Positions 23,061 through 35,100 of a stretch of DNA of 64,000 bases are shown here, one piece after another. Position 1 is the stretch's first letter. Every line of letters begins with the position of its first letter. The position numbers and the translations under genes were made by a program. This DNA comes from Undaria pinnatifida (taxonomy: Eukaryota > Sar > Phaeophyceae > Laminariales > Alariaceae), in the NCBI GenBank assembly GCA_012845835.1, contig JABAKD010000020.1, positions 16,280,306 through 16,344,305 of the forward strand, read 5' to 3'. Below the pieces are notes generated by a model that saw only the letters and a list, made by a program, of their open reading frames with translations, was not told the origin of the DNA and did not search any database.

Positions 23061-23200
23061 CCCCAGTTTTTCTTTAACGAAATCGACGGTTTTCAAACCA
23101 GTTCCCGGCGGTATCTCCTGAAGTGCGGTGCCCGTTGCCACCCCGACGTCATCGTTGGTTAGTCTTTCAAATGCAAACGAGAAATTTGTGAAGATTTTTG
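23050..23200 (-). other. Possible 3'-terminal exon or gene fragment
   Basis: The minus frame encodes NFSFAFERLTNDDVGVATGT then LQEIPPGTGLKTVDFVKEKL and ends in a stop at 23049-23051. The composition is protein-like. Upstream, two direct copies of a roughly 37-base unit (CCATGAAACGTTC...AATCGC) lie at 23231-23292. No splice partner was identified and no family recognised. Confidence 0.3.
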
Positions 23201-23399
23201 TTTTATAGCATCCTTCCTCGTGTCGAGCGGCCATGAAACGTTCACTAAAGATAATCGCGAGCAGCCATGAAACGTTCGTTAAAGAAAATCGCCAGTTTTG
23301 GGGGGATACTATCGTAGAATCAGTCCACGGCATGTGCCATGGAGATTGCCATGACGCGGCATGAAAAATACGCAAGGCAGTGTGGTAGTGTAATACATA

Positions 23400-26300
23400 C
23401 AATGAGTCATCCCACGCTAGCGCTAGGGGTGCAGCAGATTCTAAGAAATTTTTGAGCGCCTAACACGAGCTCAATATATCTTCGATCCCCCAGAACGTGA
23501 CTTCAAAGGCATTCTTTCGCGCCACCCGACCATCATTTTTTCATGCGCCTTGTCCCAAAACAATATACTAATAGTAAAATGATCATACTAACCGAGATAG
23601 TTTCCTATGTGAGGAGCTCAGCTTGTCAGATCGGTCAGAAACATTCGTTAACCCAAAAGGTAGAATCCCTATCTTGGGGTTACTCATATCCCCATTTTTT
23701 GAGACGTTTTCGCTTCACTTCTCACCACAACCCACGTAGAAAATATGGGTCTGGGTTAGCAGTGGGAGGCAAGAATTCGCGAATCGCAGCGAAAAGTCGT
23801 CGGTGGCAGACGGAAGAGGATAACAAAGTGCGTCCGCCCTTCGGACAGATCGAAAGCTGGCGATGTGAACAGTCGCTCGGCACCGGAAAATGTCGAACTA
23901 TCGAGGGGAAGACTTCGGTGTCGTCCGCAGATCTCGAGCAAACACGAGGTACATGAGGTCCGTCCGGTCATATGCTGTAGAACAAAACCCTCCGACTACT
24001 CTTCCTTCCAACTCTAACGCCTCAACCTTATACAGGTTCACTCTATGGCGACTGTTGAGCCGAAATAATCTGGCCCGCGATGATAGTGGAGAAGTATATA
24101 TGTCCACGACATTCCTCATCGGCGTACCGCTGTCTCTTTGCCCCACCGTGTGCGTTCTGCCTTGTTATAGACCGCAAATCTTGGTGTCTGGTTCTAAAGG
24201 GCGATCAGCTGCATCCTGAGGGTTGCCGGGTTTTCTGCTGCCGATAAACACCGTGAGTGTCGACCGACACGTGAGTCTTTTCGCAACAAGTTGTCATTGT
24301 TGTGCTCATGCCTGGGGAGATTTTTCTTGCGAGGGACGTTTTCTTCGGCGTTTCGCATGGGCAATCTTGTGCGGCGAAAAAATGCATACGTTCCAATAGT
24401 ATTGGAATTCATGAGGTGTGGATTTTGCAGCGGTACATGCATGCGTTGGCGGAACATCGTGGCTTGCACAGAGAGTAGGCCTACCATCGCCACCGCCAAG
24501 CTATTGCCCGATCAGATCCTAGCCGGACCAGTACTGGGCCCCGAAAAATACGTGTCGGAGAAAAACGTGGCAGAAAATGCACATTTTAGTCCGTCAACAG
24601 CGGTACTGTAGAATGCATTTTTTTAAACGACCTTCCGTAAATTTTGTGCAATATGAGCGAAACATAGATGTACCACGCAACTTGCAAAGTTAAGTTTCAA
24701 CCATTCAATCGGTATTACTCACAGCCGACGTTTTTCAATTTTTATAAAAATTGCGCAGATGCTAGATAGATGTGCGCACTTCTTCCGCAGACCTCACGAA
24801 CGACTGCAACAATAAGAGCGATCGACAAAACAAGGACACCGCAGCTACATGCTTCGATCCCTCACGCCAAGCCACGCCTTACGCTTGCTTGATAGACAAA
24901 ACAGCTTAGAAATCGATTCGAGAAATGTGGCGTCGAGGCTGAACTAACAATCGCTATTGACCCCTTCAGAAATACTGTGCCAATATTTTCGGGATAAACT
25001 AGTTGGAATTGAGATGCGGGATATTATTGGCGGTAGCAGCAAGGTTGGCGTTACGGTATCAAAGGGATAAACCTTGTAACGTCAACCTCAGTCGCCGGAC
25101 CGAACCCGTCCGCGGAATGGAGCTGCACTCGCGGCGTGATTTCTCGGGCTCACTCGACGGCCCCTCCTCCCCGTCTAGTGGTAGGAGATAGCCCTGGAGC
25201 CACCCCTTACTCGTAGGCGGCAGGTACATGGAGACGCAGGCGCACGATATTGGATTGGTTGCTGCCGTCGGCAACCATCACGCAGGACATGAAAATAATC
25301 ATTTGGTGGTATAATACTACCGCCTAAACCACTTAACGACAGGCTGTGATACAACTCCGCTGAGGGACAACATCTCTTTTGGTGTGCACATTGTTGCTTT
25401 TGGTTGTACACTTGGAAGTACGGCCAATGGATATCTGTAAGTCGGTTGGATAACGACACTCAGACGACCGTTGCTACTGAAAGCAGCGATAAAATAGATC
25501 ACTGAGTACTTTTGCAAGCAAAGTTTGTCACACCTCGTCTTTGAGGTGATGAGCGCAGAGCTCTGGCGCTTACTGCCGATTTGCTGCGCCAATCATGCGA
25601 CATTGTTCAGGTGTGTGGTCGCATCTCCCGAGGTCCAGGAACGAATAAAATGGACCCCCAAAAGTTAATCGCAAGCAGCTACAGGAACCTTGCGTGAGAA
25701 CGATCCGTACCGATGTGATTCCTATGTCTGGTTTGTGGATGTCGGCCATCCCCTCCTGTGTTTTCGGTTGTATATGTAGCCCTGGGGTACACAGCTCGGA
25801 AGCCTATCACTCGCTGTCACCCAGGCGTAAAGGCGACCATACGGTGCTGTGGCACCGCTAAACACCCCGCGCGTGTTTGGCGCAGATCGACGATTTTGCT
25901 TTGCTGCGCCGCACGCTTTGTACCGAGTTCCTCACCCTCGCGCGGTGGGCGCACCCCTTGTTTATGTTCGCGAGAAGGAACTAAGTACGTGTTGAGCTAC
26001 TTCTGTCGCTTGGCTCCGCGGTCTAGTCTTAGTCTTTAGCACACACATGTAACAACAAAATGTTGTTTGGGGTTTGATTCTCGTTAGCAACGTTTTATCG
26101 TCCCCATATGTTATAGGTCCTTGCGAGCTAGATAACGACTACAATGTGTTCCTTGATGTACTAGTCTAGTACATGACGAAGGGAGCGCCCCGGAGGTCAC
26201 TGCTGATGATATTCACTCCTTACATTTTTCGTTAGAAGGAACCACCTGTTGAATTACTTCAGTCACTAACGAAAATTCCCACAGGTATAGTATGTTGGCA

Positions 26301-27250
26301 ATATATTGCCACCGTTGGTATTATTGTTTTTCTCCGAATATGTAGCGTAGGTGCCGTTCCGACATAAATCGAATATCCTTCCGTAGAGAGCAGTAGTATA
26401 ATCTCTTCTATCCCTTTCTGCCCACCATTTCCCAATTTCCCTTCGCCATAGAGTTTCAGTTTTTAGCTATATTCTATCCTATTCCTCATCGATGTTCCAT
26501 CCCGAGGTGATTGGCCGCAGTCCTTCGGCTTCTTCCTCCCTTCCCTTAACGAGCTGTCTGTCTCTCAGGGCTAGATTATACCTGCGTGCAATCGCCACGA
26601 AATCGCGATCTGGGTGATCCCAGCGATGATCTGGAAAAAGCGTTACTTGCAGACGGTTTTCCGCGCTAAAGACGATCCGTCCGTCCCTCCGACGATATTT
26701 GCCGCTACCTGATCGATCAGGCCACTGCAGTCCTCTCCGAGGCGCCCAAAGCTTTCACCGCGAGAGTGTTATTGTCCTAGCTGTTTGGTGTTCGGTTTCG
26801 CTACCGCACATTGTTAGCTGAGGGTCTCAAAACACTGCGCTATTTTAGCGTGCGCGCGGGAGCCCACCGCTTATTGTACCGTGGGGGCTCGTACTTAGGA
26901 AATGCTCTAGGTCAAGAAACTCAGGATGAGATTGTTGAAAAAATTAGGAAAATTTAGGTGCAAGAAACACAGCTTAAACTGGAAAACACGATAAGAAACA
27001 CGCTACATAATAAACAACAGGTATTAACGCCCAACCAGCATAACAAACGAGGTCGCTCCGGAGCGTGGCCCAGGGGATGACAAACGCCGAAAGGCTGACG
27101 CTTTCCCAGCAGTCAATGTATTATGTGTATACAACGAGCAGCCGACGTTTCCTTCATTTCCGTTAATTTAAAATATAATCTTTCAACGGGACAAACACAT
27201 CGAACTGTCCCGCTCTCTGCTGCAAAATAACATGATAATAATGCACCCCG
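23400..27250. other. Gene-poor region with no supported genes
   Basis: All ORFs are short and mutually overlapping. A diverged dispersed-repeat copy at 24665-24760 carries the CTTGCAAAGTTAAGTTTCAA and TATTACTCACAGCCGACG landmarks of the 11.05 kb family. From 25.6 to 27.2 kb I see nothing beyond AT-rich sequence. Confidence 0.4.
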
Positions 27251-27253
27251 CTC

Positions 27254-27440
27254 GGACACACCACGATCTAGGTCATCCACACAGTAGATCCTAGAGCTGC
27301 CGCTATGAGATGTTGTGCAGAATCTGTACACGTATGTACTACAGACCCAACCCTGGAAACATGTGCTAAATCATACAGATCGTACGGCCCTCACCCGGTA
27401 GCATGAGCTAGACCATACAGAACTTCCCTGGAAGATCTAT
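27254..27440. repeat. GATC-rich repeat with tail, copy 2
   Basis: CACGATCTAGGTCATCCAC... CAGTAGATCCTAGAGCTGCCGCTATGAGATG, then a tail ending GGAAACATGTGCTAAATCATA. It matches the last unit and tail of 12650-12800 in the same orientation. It has a single unit rather than an array. Confidence 0.7.
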
Positions 27441-27757
27441 AGACTAGATTATCAAGTGGGGATATCGATGACATACCCCACGTGTGAAATAAGGTGAAGT
27501 GTGACTAAGGCACAAACCAAAGAGGGGTGCTTTCCGTTGCCTTGACACCCTGATGGGCGGTGGGCATGCTTGGTAGCACGCTTCGGTTGCGGATGACCTG
27601 GATCACGTCGGCGTGAGATGGGGGCTCGCGGTGTAGGAAAATAAGAAACAAGAAATTCTGAAAACGGTTGAGTTGGAGTCGAGAAAAATAAGAACCATAA
27701 TTTAATTGTTTTGGTAATGCTGGTGAGGCCACACAAATAAGACTTTGAGCCTGGACG

Positions 27758-28899
27758 TCAAACAGACGTGCCACAAGTGAGGACGCCCACTGTAGCTCTG
27801 TAGCTCAATACATACGCACAACTTTCATTTTGGCGCACATCTCGTGGGACCCCGTTGGCACGACGACTTATTGCAAGCAGCAAGCATACCAGCCTTTGCG
27901 CGCCGAGTTGAAAGCTTCCTCGCGCTCCAGAGTTCGCTACTGCTGTAGTATAGACTAGTACTAGTAGTAGCAGGTCATTTGCTTTTGGCACCGTCGGCGC
28001 GCCGTATGGTTCACATCGGGTTGCAACATTGCAACCAACCCCGCTGGCCGACCGCGCACCGCCCTTTGAATTTCGAATGCTGATAATCCCCGTATTACTC
28101 TTACAACTTATTATAACATTGAAGATAGTACACCCCCAGCGACGATTTTTAGAGCCGATTTTTCCAAAACGCGGGAGGTACACACTAAGAAATTGCGTCT
28201 TTGGAAGATATGGACAATCTTTTTTCGTGTCTAGGCGCATTTTTGCTGATCGGCGTTGGTTTCCTCTCCGTGGCTGGTCGAGATAACCGGCGTCGAAAAC
28301 CGTCTCTGTAGGGGGGGTTGTTATCTGGCGTGTACGGTATGCGCCGACTACTTCACACGACAACTCGCTTTGATCGCACCACCTCTTCCTGCTGCCGAAA
28401 GAATCGCCGAAACACACTTTCTTCGCTTGCTTGGCGCAGCACTCTGACATTATGTTGTCATCCGCCACATAACAAATTGGCGAAACGGCGCAAAGAGCGG
28501 CAGGACAGGTTCGGATACGAATCGTACTACAGCAGTTACTTAGTAGGCTCGTATGCAATACAACATGTTGTGGTGCTAACTCGTGGACCGTACGACCGAC
28601 CGCCTTGGCGTGAAGGTCGCAGAGCTTGGCCACTCTTTCGGTGTATGCCGGGTTCTTAGCGGGTATTTTCCGGCAATGTTATGGCCATTGCGTAGAGACA
28701 AGCCAGGTTTACAACCGGTCGTAGGGTCCACGAATGGGGACACGCACGCCTTCGGTTTTGTGGTGGGTCGTCGGATATCGGTCGTCTTGCCGCAATGTAA
28801 CGCCAATGTAACGTCTAAAATCGCAAAGTTCCCAAGTTCCTCGAATAGTATAGACATCCCTCTTAATCTATATAAAAAAGTTTTCGACCAAAGTACCAA
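27758..28899 (-). other. Long open frames of unknown coding status
   Basis: A 291-codon minus-strand frame (28633-27758) adjoins a 107-codon frame (28899-28576) in a different phase. That is compatible with one protein carrying a frameshift. The 291-codon frame is cysteine-rich in its first 100 residues (ICYVADDNIMSECCAKQAKK). No domain was recognised. The plus strand is also open in overlapping pieces (28583-29017). An uninterrupted 291-codon frame is unlikely by chance at this base composition, so an old transposon or a rapidly evolving gene is possible. Confidence 0.3.
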
Positions 28900-29119
28900 A
28901 GTTTTGGGCTCTACCTGTACGTTTTACTCCCGACCAGACACCAGGACGTCGCGGTCGTGGACGAGGAGGAAGGGCCCTCGAACCACCTCCTGCGGCCGAA
29001 TGAGTGAAGGACTCTGAAAGAGTGCCGCTCTCTCCGCTGGAGCGTCCGTCGCAGCTTCCCAGGTCGTTCCAGTCGAGAAGACCCCGTGTATTGTTTGCTG
29101 CTGGCTATCTATTAAAACC

Positions 29120-32100
29120 ATGATGTCAACCTCGGAGTACGAGGAGCTGTACCTGGCCTCCGTTAGGGTTCCGCTGGTGCTTGCCTTCTTCCTTGGGCTG
29201 TGGGGACTCGTCATCCTCATCCTGCAGGCCCTGCAGATCGACTTCAGCGCGGTGCTCCGCAAGGCTTCAGGTACGTCCGTCCTTCCACACAGCCCGCCTT
29301 TCCCATGGTGAGCGACGAGCTGATAGCGGGCGACGTGTAGAATTCCCATATTTTTCCGTGGATGTACTACTATGGGCGTTATTATAAGGACCGTTTTTGT
29401 GATTAATATTAATTCCAAACGGTTGTTATATTTAGTCCAAATTGGTGTGTTTTTCCAGACCCGGTCAACACGCGCGCTCGGGTTCCACCATATGATACTC
29501 TTTGGCTCTTTGGGCTCGAGACGGTCATAGGATGTCATAGCGCTCTTGCTCGGGTTCTCGAGCGCTTTGCGTTATAACAGGAGGATAGGTCTGCGTGGTA
29601 TCCGATGCTTGATGGTGAACGGATATTTTCGTTCGTTTACGGGAGGGAGAGGCCTACCGCTCAGTCCGAGGTCACAAAAGCTCCGATAAATCGTTTGCTT
29701 GATACACTGTCGTATGAGCCCGGTGACACAAGAGTAGCACAGACAGGAAAGAACTCATCAGCCCAGGGAAGTCGCACTTTATTTTCAAGTAATTTCCGAG
29801 TAGAAATGTTTATGGCACGTACACACCAGGTGCAACACACGCCATAGATATTGAATAGGAGTGTAGGGAAGCACTATGTACCTGTATCTCGTACGTACCA
29901 GTACTTCGTACGAACCGGTACCGGCAGCACTGCCTAAGCCCAAAGCAGCAGTCGTCTGCAGGAATCTACGGAAGCAGTACGTACCAGTATTTACGTACCA
30001 ATACTTCGCACGAACCGGTACCGGCAGCACAGCAGTAGTCTACAGCAGCAGTCGTCTGCAGCAGCAATGAGCATCACTCAACAGCAGCTGTCATGACTGA
30101 TGGCACAGCAGTTTGTTGCAACACGATGAGCCGAGGACATACTTTCCGCCGTGCCTCTCCCTGATCGTCTGTCCTTACTATCCGCTACGCAATTGACACG
30201 TAAGGCCGTAACGCAGAACACAAGACATACACATGCCGAAAATCCCGAGCCTCGGGACCGCTCGTAACGATCTGTCGCGCGGATCTTTGGGGCGGTAGGC
30301 TGTTGGCGTTTGCGAGCTATTGTAGGACGCACGTTCGTGGCCGGTGGGATCAAGGTATTGTAGATCCGCGCAGCCATATTCTTGTGGCTACTGCTCGTAA
30401 TTGCTTTCCGCTTTTTTTCCTTCGGTTGTGGCTTTTTCGTACCCTGCTGTCCAGCTCATGTCAGTTTGTACCTGGTATTATACCAGGGTAGCAGGGTACT
30501 GCTGTATGGATGTGTGCGAAAAAAGAAGAAAAAAAACTGGTAGGCGCCAGTTGGTTTCGTCTGCCAGTACAGCAGTACCAGGTATACAGGGGAACCACCT
30601 GCCTCGACCAGCCAACCACCCCACGACGATCAAACACACTCGTACTACTGCTTCATGTCGTATCATATAATATAATCTAGTGTCACCCATACCCATTCGT
30701 TAAAGTGAAAAGCATACTGTAGCGGTTACCTGTAGGACCTTACGGACGAGCAGTGGTTATATATTAATTGGTGTCTTCCCCTCCCCCCTCCCCCGGTTCT
30801 AACGGTAGCCGGTAGCTACGAGTATTACCTGGTACCTGGTACTAGCTTTTGGGGGGATTGGCGCCGAGCTCCCACTGCTCGTGTGTTTGCATGTGATAGA
30901 TTTTTGGTATGTAAGTCGCGCTTAGCATTTACCCGTCCGAGTAGCTGAGTTTGATATATACCGTATTAATGCTAGTGAACGCCCCGCCCGGATTAAACGC
31001 CCCGTATACCCCTGTTCAGCGAAAACGAGCACAGCAGTCCGGAGTAAACGCCCTCTCGTTAAACCAGCAACAGCAACAAAAACGCCCCGGCCATAGAGTA
31101 AATGCCCCCCCTTTCAAGCTTTTGGGTGAACGCCCCGGGGCGGAGTCAGCAAGTCGTTTGAGTGAGGGCAATGGAGCTGATTCCAAATCAGGAAAGGGCA
31201 TAATGTAGGAAGATGTTTTCGTAAGGGTAGGTGCATGTGTTGCGCAACAGCAACACACGCATTCTGGTAACCAGCCGAGAACATGTGACCAAAAATGTTG
31301 ACGTGCTGCGTTTCAAAAGTACCGGCATTTCACCTGGTATCATCCAGCCACTCGAACGAGTTCGTGCTATCGCGTATTGGGGTTTGGCTTGTATATCAGC
31401 TCGTGCTGATGGTTGACCGTTGATGATAAGCTCGCTTACTGACGACCAGACAAGACACAGCCCAGGTATCGTTTCGTCGCCTCCAAGTAAGACTGCCGCC
31501 CGCTCATCCCCACGGAACTCTCCAGTGCAAAGCTCGGAGGGTAACTGCGCGGGAGCGGTCTGCGCTGTAGGACCTGCCGCGCAGCAGGTGCGGTCGCAGA
31601 TGCCGGACACGGCGCCGGCGTGCTCCCACTCGTGGGCGCCGCTTGACCGGGACGGCGTAAGCTTCCCCAAGAGTTTGTTTCATCCGTGCTTTTGTCGGTG
31701 TTGGGTGCCTTCTCAGTGCTGCTAGGTTGCGACATGATCAACACCTCTTGCTGCAGCAGGGGTGTTGCTGGGTGTGTGAGAGGCGTCAAGGTTTTCTGTT
31801 GTTTTTGTATCGCCCCGGGAGGCCAAAGGGCCCGACATTTTTTTTCGAGAAAACACCCTGGCCACGTAGAACACACCCCGGGCTGCTTTTTCACGCGTGC
31901 AAAGATCACAACGCCCCGGGGGGCGTTTACTAGCATTATCGATACCCTAGTGTTTGCTGGCATCCTGTTGTATGATACCAGGTACGGGCGTAGACTTATA
32001 TCAGTCAGGAGGCTTCGTAACGTTTTCCTCGTACGATGTTTGGGGGTGTGATATGCTTCAAAGTATGTACCTGGTATGATGTTTCCGTGCGCCGAGTGAT

Positions 32101-35100
32101 GCTGAAAGTCTTTGTATCACGCTGTTGACCCTGGTCCTAGCTATTAATCGTACTAAGGGGAGTCGCCGAGCTATGTCCTTCATGAGGACATACACCCCCC
32201 GTAACACGCGCGATCGGAGTATCACACAGCTTGCAAAGCTGCGCTTCGACGAAATCCTCGATCTCACAGCTGGAGTATTTTTTAATTTTAACCAAGTAAG
32301 GCCGATACAGAGCAATACCCTTACATGTGAGCTGTGAGAACGTGTACTTTTTGTGTGTCGTGCTCGTATCATATGATGGCCCTGGTGGATGCCGGGCGAC
32401 GCAAGCAGATCCCACGCCCGCCCCAGCATCCACCAATTGTCCAGTTGTCACACCGGTCTCGCTTTTCTCTGGTCCTTTCTCAGCATAGACTCGGGCACCC
32501 CCTCGCACAGCCCTTACTTAGGTTAACCATTAACCCATACTTGCGATGTGACGGTATGATCACACACCTGCTCACGTAGTATATACTCGTAGGTAGCATT
32601 TGTGGCAGCAGCAGCGGACGACGACAATTCTACGTAGCAATAGCCCTCTTTGGTTCTTTGGTGCGGTGCCTTGTCAGATCAAAATACCCGCACTCAAGTG
32701 GGACCCCGAACTATCCGGGGACACTGCGGCACATGGTACCAGGTACCAGGTATGACGCATTTTTCGAACTCACAGCTGACGTGCCCCCATTCCCAACCCC
32801 CACCCCCATCTCCATCTCCAACTATCACCCCCACCCTCACCCCCACCCCCGCAACCATCCCTACCCGCACCCATCCTCACCCCCATCCCCTCACTCCCAC
32901 CCCCAACCCCACCCCACCCCCACCTCCATCCCCGTCCCCATCCCTTCACCATAAATCCTCCGCTCTTTGATCCCAGGCCCCCGCTTGATGACCGAAGAGG
33001 CTCAGGACACCGCTGGAAAGGACAAACCTTACCGCGTGCCGGTCCCACCAAGCTGGAGACAGGTCGTGTCAACGGCGGCGGGTTTCCTAGGAGTTTTGTT
33101 GGCGTGCATTTACGGGTCTTGGATGCTGGAAGTCCCGCCCACCGTAGCGGTGGGCGGGTTCTACTTCATTCTGGGAGGGGCTTTGCTGGTGCCCCTGCAG
33201 GCCCAGTCTGTCAGGTGGGGTTTTCAATTTGCTGAGGAGGCGGTGGGGCTAGGGGGGGTGGTTACTAAACTGCTGTGTACTTGCAGGCTCTCAGACTAGG
33301 TTGGGTTTCGATTTTGAATGAGGTGGCGGTGGGGAAGGGGAAACGTTGCTGTTGTGTGCCAACAAGCTTTCAGGCTTAGTTTGTCAGGTGGGTTTTCGAA
33401 GACGGTGGGAGGGGGGTGGGGGAGGGTTTATTGATATGTACTTACAGCTTCACAGGCTCCGGTTGTCATGTGAGATTTCGATGTAGCACAATAACGTTTC
33501 TATTTTCATTCCATGCCCACTATTTAGGTCTTATTTCGTTCCGTCACTAGTATTTCTTACTTCTTTTCCGCGATTTGTTCGTTACTTCCTCCGATTTCTT
33601 CCGATCTTTCTTGGTGTGAAACCACCGAAACGCAGTAACTGCGTTTTCGTGCACAGGGAGTTTGGACCCGCCAGAAAGAAAGGGGTATACCAATAATCGC
33701 GTGGAGGAAAAATACTCGTTAGCGCTGCCCATGTCCCTTGTGGCAATGCAGACGAGGAGAGTAGAACCCACATAGTGGGACAATGAAGTGTAACGGGATG
33801 TGTTACAGGAGATGAGAAAATTCGACGCGTGTGACATGAAGAAGTTTGGTACATTAGATATAATGGAGAAAACGATCGCAATTGCCGGGAAAATTCGTAG
33901 ATGGTGCCCATAGACGGCCAAACAGAAAGAAATTAAAATTAGCAAAACAAATTATGTAGTGTGTGGAAGAAACGGATTGAACGCCCAAATGTTGGAGGTG
34001 TCTATTAAGAGCAGGAACGGTGCTCCGTCTCGAAAGGGATGAGTGGGCAATGGCCGAATTACTAAGGCAGGTCACAACGAGTACCCTCCTCCCCCGCCCC
34101 CCCAGGGGGCACACGGCACTGTTTTTTATGTCCTTGGCAGACGTTTTATTCCCGTTTCTTCTTATTCCATTCCATGTCTAATATATTTCCTGATTTTTCG
34201 TCCCATCGTGACTGACTGTGTCTTCCTACTTCATTTTCCACGATCTGCCTATAATATCCTCCGATCTTACGTGGTTCGTTCTTTCTTCTCTCCCCCTCCT
34301 CCGCCCCCCGCAGAGAACACACGGCGCTGTTTTTCACATCATTGGCAGGCGTTTTCTTTCCTGCTACCGACGTCCACTTCGCCGAGGTGCTCGTGGCCGA
34401 TGCCCTAACGAGCCTCTCAAGGGTATTCGCCGACGTGGCGGTTACTTTTCTGCTGGTGGGGAAGGGATGGGGGGTGGGATACCCGGCTTGGGCACTGCGC
34501 TACCTGCCCTGCATGTTTGCCAGCTTTCCGTATTGGTGAGTCGTGTCCAGGTGTCCTGGCGAGGAAGGAGGGGGGGGGGGGCTGGTGGCGGCGGCGGCGG
34601 CGGCGGCAGTGGTGGTGGTGGTGGTGGTGTGAATCGGGTCGGGGTGCCCTAGTGTGTATTAGCGGTGGTGGGGGCAGGGGGAGTGGGCGCGGGGTGATGG
34701 TGGGGGCGGTGGTGGTGGTGTTGATGTTGGTGGCGGGGTGGGCATGGTGGTGGTGGTGGTGGTCGGGGTAATGGGGGTAGTGGTGGTGGTGGCGGTGATG
34801 GTGGTGATGGTGGTGTTGATTGTTGTAGTAGGGACGGTGGTGGTGGTGGGGGGGGGGGGGAGGGGGGGGGGGTGGTCGCGGTGGTGATGGTGTCGGTGAT
34901 GTTGCTGTTGTTATATATGTTGCTGGCTTTCGCGTCGGGCAGAAAAGCCACTCCCAACCCCCAACCCCAACCCCGCACCCCCATGAACAGGGTTCGAGTG
35001 CGTCAGTGTGTGATGCAGCTGACGTACGAGGTCGACCCGCAGCGACGGAAGCTGTTGACCATCAACGTGGGGAAATATCTGAGCGCCTTTCCGGTAATTT

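Larger units (their letters stand above)
29271..32976 (+). other. Intron 1 of the EXS gene (3.7 kb)
   Basis: Donor CAG|GTACGT, acceptor TCCCAG. It contains a tandem duplication (29876-30066), an inverted-end element (30965-31938), a dispersed-repeat copy (32108-32300) and a CCCCA/CCCCAT-rich tract (32785-32955) just before the acceptor. No further exon is needed because the phases of exons 1 and 2 join directly (A-S-G-P-R-L). Confidence 0.8.
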
